Shown here in pieces: positions 9,418-19,317 of a stretch of 64,000 nucleotides of DNA. This DNA is from Pseudoalteromonas denitrificans DSM 6059. Its GTDB lineage: Bacteria; Pseudomonadota; Gammaproteobacteria; Enterobacterales; Alteromonadaceae. Under the pieces are notes generated by a model. It saw only the letters and a list, made by a program, of their open reading frames with translations, did no database searches and had not been told where the DNA came from. The DNA lies in contig NZ_FOLO01000003.1 of assembly GCF_900112265.1 (NCBI RefSeq), forward strand, positions 165,135 to 229,134, written 5' to 3'. Position numbers and translations under genes: made by a program. How positions within the stretch are numbered: the first letter of the stretch is position 1; every line of letters begins with the position of its first letter.

Positions 9418-11646
9418 ATGAAAAAAACAATATTAGCTTTATCTGTTGCAACTTTGCTTAATCCATTAAATGTAACTGCAGATGAAAAAGAAGTACAAGT
9501 ACAAAGCAAAGCTGTTGAGCACATGCAAATTATCAGTCACAGCGATAAGTTAAGAACAGAGTCTGGCTCTGCTACTTTACTAACCGAACTTGAACTTGAG
9601 AAACATGAGTATGATGATATTCACCGTATATTAGCATCAGTACCAGGTGTGAATATTCGTGAAGAAGACGGTTTTGGTTTAAGACCTAACATCGGGTTTC
9701 GTGGTGTAAACCCTGAACGCAGTAAAAAAATAACCATATTAGAAGATGGGATTTTGATTGGCCCAGCGCCCTACTCGGCTCCTGCAGCCTATTATTTCCC
9801 TGTTACAACTCGCATGAGTGCTGTTGAAGTATTTAAAGGTCCAGCAGCGATAAAATATGGTCCACAAACAGTTGCTGGTACATTAAATTTAGTCACACGT
9901 CAGGTACCAATTGACTCTGAAGGTGCAATCGATTTATCTTTGGGTTCTGAAGGTTATGCTAAAGCACATGCCTATTTTGGTGAAACCCATGATGATATTG
10001 GTGTTTTAGTTGAAGCTGTACACCTTGAAGCCGATGGTTTTAAAGAACTTGATGGCGGTGGTGATACAGGTTTTGAAAAAAATGATATTTTAGCAAAATT
10101 TAATTATTTAATTGATGGCGATAAATTTGATCAAAAATTTGAGCTTAAACTGTCTTATGCTGATGAGTTATCGGATGAAACTTATTTAGGTTTAACCGAT
10201 ACAGACTTTAAAGAAAACCCATATCGTAGATATGCAGCCAGTCAGCCGGCACAAATGGATACCGAACATAAACAAGTCATGTTTACCCATAATTTAAGCT
10301 CTGATGATATTAATATTACAACCCGTATTTACCGTAATGAATACCAAAGAGCTTGGCGTAAGTTAAATGGCTTAACGAATACAGATCTCAGTATTTCTGA
10401 AATATTAGATGCTCCTGAAGAACACCAGCGTCAGTATCAAGTCATTTCAGGAGGCCAGAACTCAATATTCAATGGTGAAACGCCGACACATTTAATTATG
10501 GGTACAAATGATCGTTCTTATTTTTCACAAGGTATTCAATTTAATGCTGACTTTGGTTTCAATTTATTTAATTTAGAGCATGATATCTCTGTGGGTGTAA
10601 GGGTGCATGAAGATGAAATAAATCGCAATCATTTTGAAGAAAATTATGAGATGCAAGATGGTTTTGCAAAGCTAGTTGAAGGCTCAGCTAAAGATGCAGC
10701 TCAAAATATTGAATCTACAAAAGCCGTTTCTATTTACTTGGAAGACTCTGTAACCATAAATAACTTAACCGTATCTGCTGGGCTTCGTGGTGAGTATATG
10801 GATATGCACTATAACGACAAGGTAGATACAACTAATTGGCAGGATAAAACGACGCGTATTTTATTACCCGGACTCAGTGGTTTTTATAAATTATCTGAAA
10901 ATTCAGGGCTTTTAGCGGGTATATATCAAGGGTTTTCACCAACGAGCCCACAGCAAAAGTCTGAAATTAAGGTAGAAAAAAGCATCAACTATGAATTTGG
11001 TGGTCGTTATAATAATGATGACTTTCAAGCTGAAGTAGTCAGTTTTTTTAACAATTACAGTAATCTAAAAGCAAGTTGTTCACAGTCCAGCTGTAGTGAT
11101 GCAAATGATCTTGATACAGAGTTTAATGCTGGTGAAGTACATGTTTATGGTCTGGAAGCCCAGTTTAGACAAAGTTATTCTTTAAATTCACAAATCGATA
11201 TGCCTGTTAGTTTAGTTTATACCTATACTGAAAGTGAATTCAAAGAAGAAATATATTCTGAATTTGAGCAATGGGGACATGTTAAGCCTGGCGATGAATT
11301 ACCTTATTTAGCCAATAACCAAGCTACTTTAAATTTAGGGTTAGATGCAAATAATTGGCAAGTAAACTTATCTATTAAATATGTTGGTGCCATGACTGAA
11401 GCTTCTGGCACAAGTTGGGCAAGCGATGACAAAACAACGTATGTTAATGTTATCCATGAAGGCCAAAGCACCGATAATTCAATAATACTCGACTTTTCTG
11501 CTAGTTATGAGTTAGGTGATTATGGAAAAGTATATGGTAAAATAGATAACTTAACCGATGAAGTTAAAGTTGTGAGCAGAATTCCATACGGTGCAAGACC
11601 CGGAAAACCAAGATTGTTTTCTGTAGGTTATAAATACCAGTTTTAA
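9418..11646 (+). CDS. FecA-like TonB-dependent receptor
   Basis: A 742-residue outer-membrane ferric-chelate receptor with signal peptide MKKTILALSVATLLNPLNVTA. The plug has the FecA-type signature FGLRPNIGFRG and LEDGILIGPAPYSAPAAYYFP. The barrel ends in YKYQF. It is the last gene of the Fur-box locus, 14 bases after imelysin. It lacks the N-terminal signalling domain of true FecA (the plug starts right after the signal peptide), so it should not signal through an anti-sigma factor. It is a paralogue of the receptor at 13339. Ferric citrate or another iron chelate is the likely ligand, not proven by sequence. Confidence 0.93.
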   Translation: MKKTILALSVATLLNPLNVTADEKEVQVQSKAVEHMQIISHSDKLRTESGSATLLTELELEKHEYDDIHRILASVPGVNIREEDGFGLRPNIGFRGVNPERSKKITILEDGILIGPAPYSAPAAYYFPVTTRMSAVEVFKGPAAIKYGPQTVAGTLNLVTRQVPIDSEGAIDLSLGSEGYAKAHAYFGETHDDIGVLVEAVHLEADGFKELDGGGDTGFEKNDILAKFNYLIDGDKFDQKFELKLSYADELSDETYLGLTDTDFKENPYRRYAASQPAQMDTEHKQVMFTHNLSSDDINITTRIYRNEYQRAWRKLNGLTNTDLSISEILDAPEEHQRQYQVISGGQNSIFNGETPTHLIMGTNDRSYFSQGIQFNADFGFNLFNLEHDISVGVRVHEDEINRNHFEENYEMQDGFAKLVEGSAKDAAQNIESTKAVSIYLEDSVTINNLTVSAGLRGEYMDMHYNDKVDTTNWQDKTTRILLPGLSGFYKLSENSGLLAGIYQGFSPTSPQQKSEIKVEKSINYEFGGRYNNDDFQAEVVSFFNNYSNLKASCSQSSCSDANDLDTEFNAGEVHVYGLEAQFRQSYSLNSQIDMPVSLVYTYTESEFKEEIYSEFEQWGHVKPGDELPYLANNQATLNLGLDANNWQVNLSIKYVGAMTEASGTSWASDDKTTYVNVIHEGQSTDNSIILDFSASYELGDYGKVYGKIDNLTDEVKVVSRIPYGARPGKPRLFSVGYKYQF

Positions 11647-11665
11647 CCTTTAATAAAATGATATA

Positions 11666-11695
11666 TCAAAAAGACAGCTTAGGCTGTCTTTTTGA
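11666..11695 (+). terminator. Intrinsic terminator of the iron locus
   Basis: A 13-bp perfect stem TCAAAAAGACAGC / GCTGTCTTTTTGA with loop TTAG and a T run within the stem's 3' arm, 20 bases after the receptor stop. Confidence 0.85.
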
Positions 11696-11772
11696 TTATT
11701 TATTGATATAAATTAAACAATATAAAGTAAATATATTTCATAATAGTTAGAAATAAGCGTTCGGAGATTTTT

Positions 11773-12729
11773 GTGTTAGATATATTGTCAAAAAGTTTAT
11801 TAGAACTGCCTTATTATTTTACCGATGCTAATAAACGTATTTTCGCAATTTATTTAATATCCGCCATTACTTTATCCATACCCGTTTTTATAAAAGTGAG
11901 TAAAATTAAAACCCTGCCCGCTTTTTTCAGATATTTATTACCAAAAGAAATTTGGCTCCATGAAAGTGCAAAACAAGATTATAAACTTTGGATCATTAAT
12001 AAAATTTTAAAAGCCTTTTTATTTGCTCCAATTGTTTTAACTATGGTGCCCATAGCATTAGGGTTATCAGATTTACTTGAATCAAGTTTTGGAAAGTTAG
12101 AGCCCTTCACATTACCTAACTGGACCATAATTGGCATTTTTACGACAGCACTTTTTTTAGTGGATGACTTTACACGATTTCTCTTACATTGGATTTTGCA
12201 TAAAGTGCCATTTTTATGGGAGTTTCATAAGGTACACCATTCAGCAAAAGTGTTAACCCCCTTTACAATATATCGTTCACATCCCGTAGAAAGCTATTTA
12301 TATGCTTGTAGAATGGCAATAGTGCAAGGCGTTGTCGTTGGATTTGGCTATTATTTATTTGGTGCAACTTTAAGCATGTACGATATTTTAGGTGCTAATG
12401 TTTTTGTCTTTCTATTTAACTTTTTTGGCTCTAACTTACGCCACTCTCATGTTTGGCTAAGCTGGGGTGATAAAATTGAGTCTGTATTTATAAGTCCAGC
12501 ACAACATCAAATACATCATAGTGACAACCCCGTGCATTTTGATAAAAATTTAGGTGCAGCCCTTGCTATTTGGGATAGATTATTTGGAACTTACATAAAA
12601 GCATCAAAGGTGGGGAAGCTCTCTTTTGGTGCTGGGCAGTATGACGCAGGACATAATAGTATTTTAGCGATTTATGTAAAACCATTTATTATGGCCCTAA
12701 AAACATTTAAATTAAAATCACATAAATAA
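11773..12729 (+). CDS. Sterol desaturase / fatty acid hydroxylase family membrane protein
   Basis: A 318-residue integral membrane di-iron hydroxylase. The His motifs of the superfamily are present in order: HWILH (about residue 138), HKVHH (about 152), and HQIHH (about 245) with the nearby LRHSH. Hydrophobic segments lie at about 20-40, 82-105, 115-138 and 185-225. It starts at GTG with a strong CGGAG ribosome site six bases upstream. The substrate (fatty acid, carotenoid or lipid) is not predictable. Its stop is only a few bases from the end of the convergent CheY-like gene. Confidence 0.9.
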   Translation: MLDILSKSLLELPYYFTDANKRIFAIYLISAITLSIPVFIKVSKIKTLPAFFRYLLPKEIWLHESAKQDYKLWIINKILKAFLFAPIVLTMVPIALGLSDLLESSFGKLEPFTLPNWTIIGIFTTALFLVDDFTRFLLHWILHKVPFLWEFHKVHHSAKVLTPFTIYRSHPVESYLYACRMAIVQGVVVGFGYYLFGATLSMYDILGANVFVFLFNFFGSNLRHSHVWLSWGDKIESVFISPAQHQIHHSDNPVHFDKNLGAALAIWDRLFGTYIKASKVGKLSFGAGQYDAGHNSILAIYVKPFIMALKTFKLKSHK

Positions 12730-12733
12730 TGCC

Positions 12734-13114
12734 TTAAGCTGTGCATTTATCAATTCTGAGTATTTGTTTTTGTAAGGTATTATAGTTAAAAGGCTTCACA
12801 ATAAAACCAGTGACTTTTGCTGCAATGATTTCTTTTACTTTCGCTCTTTCATCTTCTGATGAAATCATTAAAACGGGCAATTTTGAAAACTCTGTTTCTG
12901 CTCTTATCTTTTCTAACAATTGTTTACCATCTAAGTTTGGCATATGTAAGTCTGTAATGAGTAAATCATATTGTTTTTTATACAATAATGATAATGCTTG
13001 TAGACCATCTGTGGCTTCATCACAATCTGAATGGCCTATATCACGTAACATATGCATTAAAACATGACGCATCGAGGTCATATCATCAACTATTAAAATT
13101 TTCATAACAGACAA
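12734..13114 (-). CDS. CheY-like single-domain response regulator
   Basis: A 126-residue stand-alone receiver domain. The acidic pair D10-D11, phospho-acceptor D55 (LLITDLHMPN), S85 and K107 (VKPF) are all present, so it should be phosphorylatable. There is no output domain, as in CheY or phosphorelay shuttles. A second ATG three codons in (13105) is an alternative start. No kinase or chemotaxis gene is adjacent. It may serve one of the orphan kinases in this window (29781, 56432), but nothing in the sequence shows this. Confidence 0.92.
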   Translation of the reverse strand: MSVMKILIVDDMTSMRHVLMHMLRDIGHSDCDEATDGLQALSLLYKKQYDLLITDLHMPNLDGKQLLEKIRAETEFSKLPVLMISSEDERAKVKEIIAAKVTGFIVKPFNYNTLQKQILRIDKCTA

Positions 13115-13338
13115 ATCCTTTTGTTCTTTTATTTAGCTTTTAAATATAGTTCACTACTATTTGTTCTACAATCACTCAACGCCTCCTTTGGTAAAAAGAT
13201 ATTTTCTTCATTATTAACAACCTTTATTAAAATGACATTGCGTCTTATTTATACTTATATTTGAATGGCGAAATATGAATACCTAATCTATGATCACAAC
13301 TCAAATTTTGGTTTTAAACATGCTCGTTAAGGATCATC

Positions 13339-15516
13339 ATGCGCTATTTTTTTAATTGCAAACCTACTCTACTGCCCACATTTATTCTTTTAGTATTATC
13401 GAGTCAAACTATGGCTAAAGAGACTAATAAAAATTTCGAGCATATTGCTATTTTTGGTGATCAAAATACGGTCAATGACATTCCTGGAAGCGCACATTTA
13501 ATATCAGAATCTGAACTAGAAAAATTTGATTTTACCGATATTATGCGTACCTTAACTGCTATTCCCGGTGTATATATTTTAGAAGAAGACGGCTATGGTT
13601 TGCGACCTAATATAGGTATGAGAGGGACAGGGCAAAACCGAAGTGAAAAAGTAACAATAATGGAAGATGGTGTACTAGCAGCTCCTGCACCATATGCAGC
13701 CCCTTCGGCATATTACTTTCCTACAGCTGGAAGAATGCAACAAATTGAAGTATTAAAAGGAACTTCAAGTGCGATATACGGACCAAGAACCACAGGTGGT
13801 GTTATAAATTTACTTTCTCGTAAGATCCCTGATGAAACGCTTTCTGGTGAATTAAAAGTTACCGCAGGTGAAGATAACTTTGCAAAATTCCATGCTTTTG
13901 CAGGAGGTTCAGGCCAAAACATCGCATCTTTGGTTGAGTTGTTCAATTATCAAGCCGATGGGTTCAAAAATATTAATCATACTAATACTGATAGCGGATT
14001 TGAAAAAAATGATATTTTGACAAAAGTAAAAATTAACAGTGATCCTAGTTCAGGGTATTACCAAGAATTAGAGTTCAAAGTTAAATACTCAGATGAAAAG
14101 TCAAACGATACCTATATGGGACTCACTGATAATGATTTCAAAACTTCACCCTACTCTCGATATTCTGCTTCACAACTTGATAACATGACAACAACGCATA
14201 AGCAGTTACAGATAAATCACAGTGTTAAGTTTTCTGAACTCTATCAACTAGGGACATCATTTTACTACAATGATTTTGCTAGAAATTGGTATAAGAGCAA
14301 TAAAATTGATGGACAAAGCATAGGCGGAGAAGGTATTAAAATAGCTTCAAATTTTGATAAAGCAAACCAAGAAACTCCGCTTGAAGTTCAGATTAAAGCA
14401 AATAATCGTAACTACTTATCAAAAGGAGTGCAATCTATACTCAGTGCAGACTTAAATGAGCATCAAGTAAAGTTTGGCATACGTTATCATCAAGATGAAA
14501 TGGATAGATACCAGTGGGTAGATAAGTATTTGTTGGACAATAATTATATCATCTCTTTAACTGATCCTGGGATCCCTGGTACTGACTCAAATAGAGTCGA
14601 TAGCGCTAAAGCCCTTGCTATCTATATACATGATGAAGTTTCATATAATGACTTTATGATAAACCTAGGTTTAAGATATGAAGATATGACTATTGAACGT
14701 CACGATTGGGGTAAGAATGATCCTAAAAGAGGGATTTCACCTAGTTATAAAGTTAATAAACTAGATGTGTGGCTTCCTTCAGTTGCACTGACTTATAGGT
14801 TTGATAAAGACATAGTGCTATTAGCTGGAATACAAAAAGGGTTTGCGCCTCCAGCTCCAGGAAATGAAACAGCACAAGATGAAGAAAGTATAAATTATGA
14901 AATGGGTGTTAGATTAAATAAACAAGTATTTCATGGTGAAATCATTTCATTTTATTCTGATTATAATAATATGCATGGTAACTGTACTGCCAGTCAAGGT
15001 TGTGAAGACGATAATGTAGGTAATCAATACAATGCAGGTGAAGTAAAAGTGACTGGCTTAGAGCTAAAAACAGGATATGAATTTAAAAATGTGTCTTTCA
15101 GTATTCCTTTAGATTTCACATATACTTATACACAAACTGAATTTTTGACTGATTTTAATTCTAATTTGGATACTTGGAGTAATGTTTCTAAAGGTGATAA
15201 CTTGCCTTATGTGCCTTCAAATCAATTTCAATTATCAACGGGTTTAGTATTCGAGCAGTGGCGATCTGATGTGATAATACGTTATACAGATGATATGCGT
15301 ACAACCGCTGGGACAGGAACCATACCTAGTGAACAACTGATTAAAAGTCGTACAGTTGTTGATTTATCTGCGCACTATTATTTAACAAAAAATCAGGGAG
15401 TGACTTTCGCCGTAGATAACCTGTTAGATAATGAATATATATCAACCCGTACCCATGGCTCTATTATGGTTGGTAAACCTCGTACTTTTTCTTTAGGCTA
15501 TAAATACCAGTTTTAA
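13339..15516 (+). CDS. Second FecA-like TonB-dependent receptor
   Basis: A 725-residue receptor with a signal peptide ending TMA/KE. The plug carries YGLRPNIGMRG and MEDGVLAAPAPYAAPSAYYFP, and the barrel ends in YKYQF. It resembles the receptor at 9418 along its length, including the insertion with paired cysteines in an external loop (GNCTASQGCEDD here, SCSQSSC there) and the shared NAGEV motif after it. RBS AAGGA. Unlike its paralogue I see no Fur box in the 220 bases upstream, so it may be controlled differently. Confidence 0.92.
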   Translation: MRYFFNCKPTLLPTFILLVLSSQTMAKETNKNFEHIAIFGDQNTVNDIPGSAHLISESELEKFDFTDIMRTLTAIPGVYILEEDGYGLRPNIGMRGTGQNRSEKVTIMEDGVLAAPAPYAAPSAYYFPTAGRMQQIEVLKGTSSAIYGPRTTGGVINLLSRKIPDETLSGELKVTAGEDNFAKFHAFAGGSGQNIASLVELFNYQADGFKNINHTNTDSGFEKNDILTKVKINSDPSSGYYQELEFKVKYSDEKSNDTYMGLTDNDFKTSPYSRYSASQLDNMTTTHKQLQINHSVKFSELYQLGTSFYYNDFARNWYKSNKIDGQSIGGEGIKIASNFDKANQETPLEVQIKANNRNYLSKGVQSILSADLNEHQVKFGIRYHQDEMDRYQWVDKYLLDNNYIISLTDPGIPGTDSNRVDSAKALAIYIHDEVSYNDFMINLGLRYEDMTIERHDWGKNDPKRGISPSYKVNKLDVWLPSVALTYRFDKDIVLLAGIQKGFAPPAPGNETAQDEESINYEMGVRLNKQVFHGEIISFYSDYNNMHGNCTASQGCEDDNVGNQYNAGEVKVTGLELKTGYEFKNVSFSIPLDFTYTYTQTEFLTDFNSNLDTWSNVSKGDNLPYVPSNQFQLSTGLVFEQWRSDVIIRYTDDMRTTAGTGTIPSEQLIKSRTVVDLSAHYYLTKNQGVTFAVDNLLDNEYISTRTHGSIMVGKPRTFSLGYKYQF

Positions 15517-15650
15517 ATCATAGGTATAGTTGATTTATTCAATTTTCCTAAGTACTAAAATAATTATACGCTGTCGTTAGCAATTATGTTAATCGAAATA
15601 TATTTGCTAATTTGCTATGATAGCAATAACTCAAATTTTTAACTTTATAT

Positions 15651-15917
15651 ATGACTCAAAAACAAGCAAATAACCCTCTTCATGGTATTACACTAGAACA
15701 AATTATCATTAAACTTGAAAAAGAAATGGGCTGGGCTGAAATGGGGGAACAAGTAAAAATAAACTGTTTCACCAAAGATCCAAGCATAAAATCAAGTTTA
15801 AAGTTTTTGAGAAAGACCCCATGGGCAAGAACTCAGGTAGAACAGCTTTTTATTAATTTAAACCTAACTGAAACACCAAACAACAGCTTTTCCTGGTCAA
15901 AAAACAAACACAAATAG
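15651..15917 (+). CDS. VF530 family DNA-binding protein (DUF2132)
   Basis: An 88-residue protein with the full VF530 signature: [12 protein letters not shown] near the N-terminus, [14 protein letters not shown], and [18 protein letters not shown]. The family has a small helical fold and is annotated as DNA-binding. The physiological role is unknown. It stands alone, with no clear operon partner. Confidence 0.93.
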   Translation: MTQKQANNPLHGITLEQIIIKLEKEMGWAEMGEQVKINCFTKDPSIKSSLKFLRKTPWARTQVEQLFINLNLTETPNNSFSWSKNKHK

Positions 15918-15978
15918 GCGTAAAAGCCATTTTTGAACTAGTCTTGTAGGTGAATTATAATCACGCGGGATTATTTCA

Positions 15979-17154
15979 ATGAAATCACATCAATTACTTG
16001 CGTTGATCATCATGTCAGCGCTTTATTCCTTTAGTACTTTAGCCGAAGTTCGCATAAATGGATTTGCGTCAATTGTTGCAGGTAAAGATACATCCAGCAA
16101 AAACTTCAGAAACTCACCATACAACGATGAAATTAGTTTTAAACCAGAAACTAAATTTGCACTACAAGTCACAGCCGATTTATCCGAAGGTCTCAGTGCC
16201 ACAGCCCAAATTATGGCTCGAGGTTCTAATGATTTTGATGCTAAATTTGAATGGGCATATTTAAGTTACGAAATAAACGATCATCATACACTCAGAGGAG
16301 GTAGGCTTAGATTACCCTTTTATAAATATTCAGATTATTTAGATGTTGGATATGCCTACCCTTGGGTTCGCCCTCCTCGTGCTATGTATAGTCTACTTTT
16401 TAGCTCTTACGATGGACTCAGCTTAATAAGTAATTATTCCGTGTTCGATTGGGATATTACAAGTAACCTTGTTTACGGTACCGTTGAGGATACTTTTTTT
16501 TCAACTACTTCACCAACTGAAGGTAAACTTGATGACCTTTATGCAATCAATGTACAGTTTTCTAAAGACTGGTTTAGTGCCTATGTAGCCTATCTTGGTA
16601 CAGATGTACTTGTACCAAGAGCCGATATAGAAACAGTTGCAGCCATTACCGATGCTGTTGCGCCAGGAAGAGGGACTGATATTCGAATAGACTCTGATTA
16701 TGGTGACTTTTTAGGTTTGGGTTTTACACTAGACTTTGAAAACTGGCTGTTTAATACAGAGTGGTCCACTGTTGCTATTGAGAACAGTTTATCCTTAGAT
16801 GCTGATCAGTGGTATGCCAGTTTAGGCTATCGATTTGATAATATAATGCCTTATGTTTCTTATCAGGAAACTGAAAATAAAAGACAAACGGTATCTATAT
16901 CAAATACTCCATTACCGGCTCAAATTCACCCGGGACAACCGCCATTAAATACTTTTTTACAAGGCGTATTTGATGGATTAAAATTTGAATATATCGCCTA
17001 TACTATAGGTGTAAGGTACGACTTTCATCCAAGTGCAGCACTAAAAGTAGAATATAACCGTTACGAGGATATTATTGATGCAGGGAGCTTAGGCAGCATT
17101 TCAGATCCTGAAAGTTCAGGTAATTTTTCTGTCGCTGTAGATCTTGTTTTTTAG
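15979..17154 (+). CDS. Putative outer-membrane porin paired with a phosphate-binding-like protein
   Basis: 391 residues with a clear signal peptide (ending FSTLA), then alternating beta strands throughout and a terminal aromatic (VAVDLVF), as in trimeric-porin-like barrels. RGGRLRLPFYKYSDYLDVGYAYPWVRPP resembles the porins that occur beside PstS-like proteins. RBS CGGGA lies in a small inverted repeat (ATAATC-6 bases-GATTAT, 15957-15974) that could fold over the ribosome site. The phosphate-binding-like gene follows nine bases later, so the two are an operon. An anion-selective role is inference from that partner. Confidence 0.75.
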   Translation: MKSHQLLALIIMSALYSFSTLAEVRINGFASIVAGKDTSSKNFRNSPYNDEISFKPETKFALQVTADLSEGLSATAQIMARGSNDFDAKFEWAYLSYEINDHHTLRGGRLRLPFYKYSDYLDVGYAYPWVRPPRAMYSLLFSSYDGLSLISNYSVFDWDITSNLVYGTVEDTFFSTTSPTEGKLDDLYAINVQFSKDWFSAYVAYLGTDVLVPRADIETVAAITDAVAPGRGTDIRIDSDYGDFLGLGFTLDFENWLFNTEWSTVAIENSLSLDADQWYASLGYRFDNIMPYVSYQETENKRQTVSISNTPLPAQIHPGQPPLNTFLQGVFDGLKFEYIAYTIGVRYDFHPSAALKVEYNRYEDIIDAGSLGSISDPESSGNFSVAVDLVF

Positions 17155-17163
17155 GGGATTAAC

Positions 17164-17574
17164 ATGAAGCTTAAACTATGTTTTGTAACACTCACCCTCA
17201 TGAGTCATCTTGCTATTGCTGATATTGCTGTAATAGTACATCCATCAAATGCCAATGCGATGGATGCATCAGCCATTTCTCGGTTATTTTTAGGAAAATC
17301 TAAAAAATTTCCGGATGGAACTGTTGCAATACCTTTAAATCAAGCTGAAGCAAGTAGTGCCACGGGTTTATTTAATTCTAAAGCATTGAAAAAATCATCA
17401 AGTCAATTAAAAGCTTATTGGTCAAAATTAGTTTTTACTGGTAAAGGAACGCCGCCAAGAAGTGTTGAAAGTGATATTGATGTATTAGATCTTGTTGCAT
17501 CAAACCCCAATATTATCGGTTATATAGACTCTGCAGCCTTGACCGACAAAGTTAAAGTACTCACTACATTTTAA
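17164..17574 (+). CDS. Short PstS-like periplasmic phosphate-binding-domain protein
   Basis: 136 residues with signal peptide MKLKLCFVTLTLMSHLAIA. The mature part matches one lobe of PstS-type binding proteins (AISRLFLGKSKKFPDGT, LKAYWSKLVFTGKGTPPRSV, VASNPNIIGYID). At about 117 mature residues it is roughly half of a normal two-lobe binding protein, so classical Venus-flytrap binding is unlikely. No Pst permease genes are adjacent. It belongs to a small family often paired with a porin, as here. Confidence 0.8.
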   Translation: MKLKLCFVTLTLMSHLAIADIAVIVHPSNANAMDASAISRLFLGKSKKFPDGTVAIPLNQAEASSATGLFNSKALKKSSSQLKAYWSKLVFTGKGTPPRSVESDIDVLDLVASNPNIIGYIDSAALTDKVKVLTTF

Positions 17575-17583
17575 AACTGTGGT

Positions 17584-17625
17584 TTCACTCAGTTTATGAT
17601 GTTTAAAATGAATAAACTGAGTGAA
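17584..17625. terminator. Long hairpin between convergent genes
   Basis: A perfect 13-bp inverted repeat TTCACTCAGTTTA / TAAACTGAGTGAA with a 16-base loop lies between the phosphate-binding-like gene and the convergent thioesterase gene. Neither side has a strong T tract, so the terminator role is suggested mainly by position. Confidence 0.5.
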
Positions 17626-17649
17626 TTTAAAGCATTTATAAATATAATA

Positions 17650-18183
17650 TTAGCTATGATGTTTTTTCTTAGAGTCTAATAGCATTTTCCAATGCATAAT
17701 CGGCTCAGGTAACTCTGGAGTGCTCTCATTAAAATTTGCAACCTTCAATAATTCATCAATTTCAATGCGCCTTCCTTTATGTATAAATACACCTCGAACA
17801 TATGCTACCGCATGTAAGGTATTTTCAGATTCAAATCTTTGCTCTATGTAATAGTACTTTTCATCCCAACCAATCATTTTTGTCTTAATATCAAATTTTT
17901 GAAAAGGCTTCACTTCTCTTATATAGGTAACAGTACAAGCATTCATGATAGGCATCCATTTATCTTTAATAAATAAATGTAACAATCCCATTTCGGCCAT
18001 CAGCCAAGTTCGAGCTAAATCCATCATAGCTAAATATCGGGAGTTATTTAGATGAAAGTTAATATCACAGTCACTTGGTAAGGCACGAAATGATATTTTG
18101 CCTTCATCAAGTAATCCAATGCGATATCGTAATCTCTTAACTTTGAACAGTAAAATATAAAACAATCTAAAATATAAATTCAT
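17650..18183 (-). CDS. Acyl-CoA thioesterase-like hotdog protein
   Basis: A 177-residue single hotdog domain of the 4HBT/thioesterase-like group. Typical features are a small hydrophobic N-terminus, DINFHLNNSRYLAMMDLARTWLM (the hotdog helix with the active-site region) and the strands VTYIREVKPFQKFDIKT and EKYYYIEQRFES. It most resembles the THEM6-like group found widely in Proteobacteria. It would hydrolyse acyl thioesters, substrate unknown. RBS GAGG before the ATG. Confidence 0.85.
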   Translation of the reverse strand: MNLYFRLFYILLFKVKRLRYRIGLLDEGKISFRALPSDCDINFHLNNSRYLAMMDLARTWLMAEMGLLHLFIKDKWMPIMNACTVTYIREVKPFQKFDIKTKMIGWDEKYYYIEQRFESENTLHAVAYVRGVFIHKGRRIEIDELLKVANFNESTPELPEPIMHWKMLLDSKKKHHS

Positions 18184-18263
18184 TAAGCACGCCTCTTTAA
18201 ATTAAAGCTAGCTTACCAGTTTAATAGAATAAAAACTCTATATAAATTTAATGCTAGTTTAAA

Positions 18264-18289
18264 AATAAAAAAACAGACCTAAAGGTCTG
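18264..18289 (-). terminator. Intrinsic terminator of the YebC/YeeN gene
   Basis: On the minus strand the stem CAGACC / GGTCTG with loop TTTA is followed by seven T's (plus-strand A run at 18264-18273). It lies downstream of the YebC-like gene. Confidence 0.85.
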
Positions 18290-18321
18290 CTTCATTATAT
18301 TCTATAACTTTATATTAAAAG

Positions 18322-19032
18322 TTAAAACTCTGCGTTGTGATATACATTTTGTACATCATCACAGTCTTCTAGCATTTCGAGAAAACGTTCAAAAACGTCT
18401 ACATCTTCACCGGATATAGCCGTCATAGACTGTGGAACAAAAGAAATTTCTTCAACATCTAATGTTACATTCATACCATCAAGAACAGTTTTAGTTTTGT
18501 TAAACTCTGTATGAGGTGCAAAAACAGTGATTTTACCCTCTTCGCATTCAACATCTGTTACATCTACATCAGCCATCATTAATGCTTCAAGAACAACTTC
18601 ATCATCATCACCATCAAAAACAAAAATCGCTAAATGATCAAACATATGTGCCACAGAATTTTGTGCACCAATTTTTGACTTTGCTTTTGTAAAACAAACT
18701 CGTACATCAGCAAATGTACGACTATTATTATCGGTTAAACAATCTACTATTATCATAGTATTGCCAGGTGCATAACCTTCATAGCGCGTCGCACTGTAAT
18801 CTTCGCCACCGCCGCCTTTTGCTTTATCAATAGCACGGTCTATAACATGTGTTGGTACTTGATCTTTTTTTGCTCGCTCAATTAAACGACGCAGAGCTAA
18901 ATTCCCATCAGGATCTACTCCGCCATTTTTGGCACTCACATAAATTTCTTTACCGTATTTAGAGTAAATTTTAGTTTTTTGACCAGCTGTTTTAGCTATA
19001 TCATTTTTTTTATTCTGGAAAGCTCTGCCCAT
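18322..19032 (-). CDS. YebC/PmpR family regulatory protein, YeeN type
   Basis: 236 residues. The start is placed at 19032, where GGTAGGA precedes ATG and the protein begins MGRAFQNKK, the usual start of YeeN-type members. The longer reading frame to 19107 adds 25 residues that do not belong to the family. Landmarks are [34 protein letters not shown] and [20 protein letters not shown]. YebC proteins bind DNA, and recent work links the family to ribosomes stalled on proline stretches. The exact role of the YeeN branch is less clear. Confidence 0.93.
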   Translation of the reverse strand: MGRAFQNKKNDIAKTAGQKTKIYSKYGKEIYVSAKNGGVDPDGNLALRRLIERAKKDQVPTHVIDRAIDKAKGGGGEDYSATRYEGYAPGNTMIIVDCLTDNNSRTFADVRVCFTKAKSKIGAQNSVAHMFDHLAIFVFDGDDDEVVLEALMMADVDVTDVECEEGKITVFAPHTEFNKTKTVLDGMNVTLDVEEISFVPQSMTAISGEDVDVFERFLEMLEDCDDVQNVYHNAEF

Positions 19033-19317
19033 CTGAATCCTACCTAATATGTGACAATAAAAATAATGAGCCAATTTTAACGGTAAAGAGGGGTCAAACT
19101 CCAGCATAATGATACGAATTTATGTCAGAAATCTATATATTTATACTTAAATAAAGGCGTTTTTTATTAAAGAGAGAAATTTAGCAGTTAGTTTTAAATC
19201 CTTCGTCGTTAAATACACTATCTAATGAAACAACTATGCTTGCTCGATTGAATTCGTGATTGTTTCTAAATACTTTACTCATATATAATAATGAATTAAC
19301 TACAGGTGAAAAACGAT

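Noticed and set aside
9418..11646. True FecA with anti-sigma signalling
   Set aside because: There is no N-terminal signalling domain before the plug, and no FecI/FecR genes are adjacent.
18322..19107. Longer YebC/YeeN protein starting at 19107
   Set aside because: The extra 25 residues are not family-like, and a good ribosome site precedes the internal ATG at 19032.
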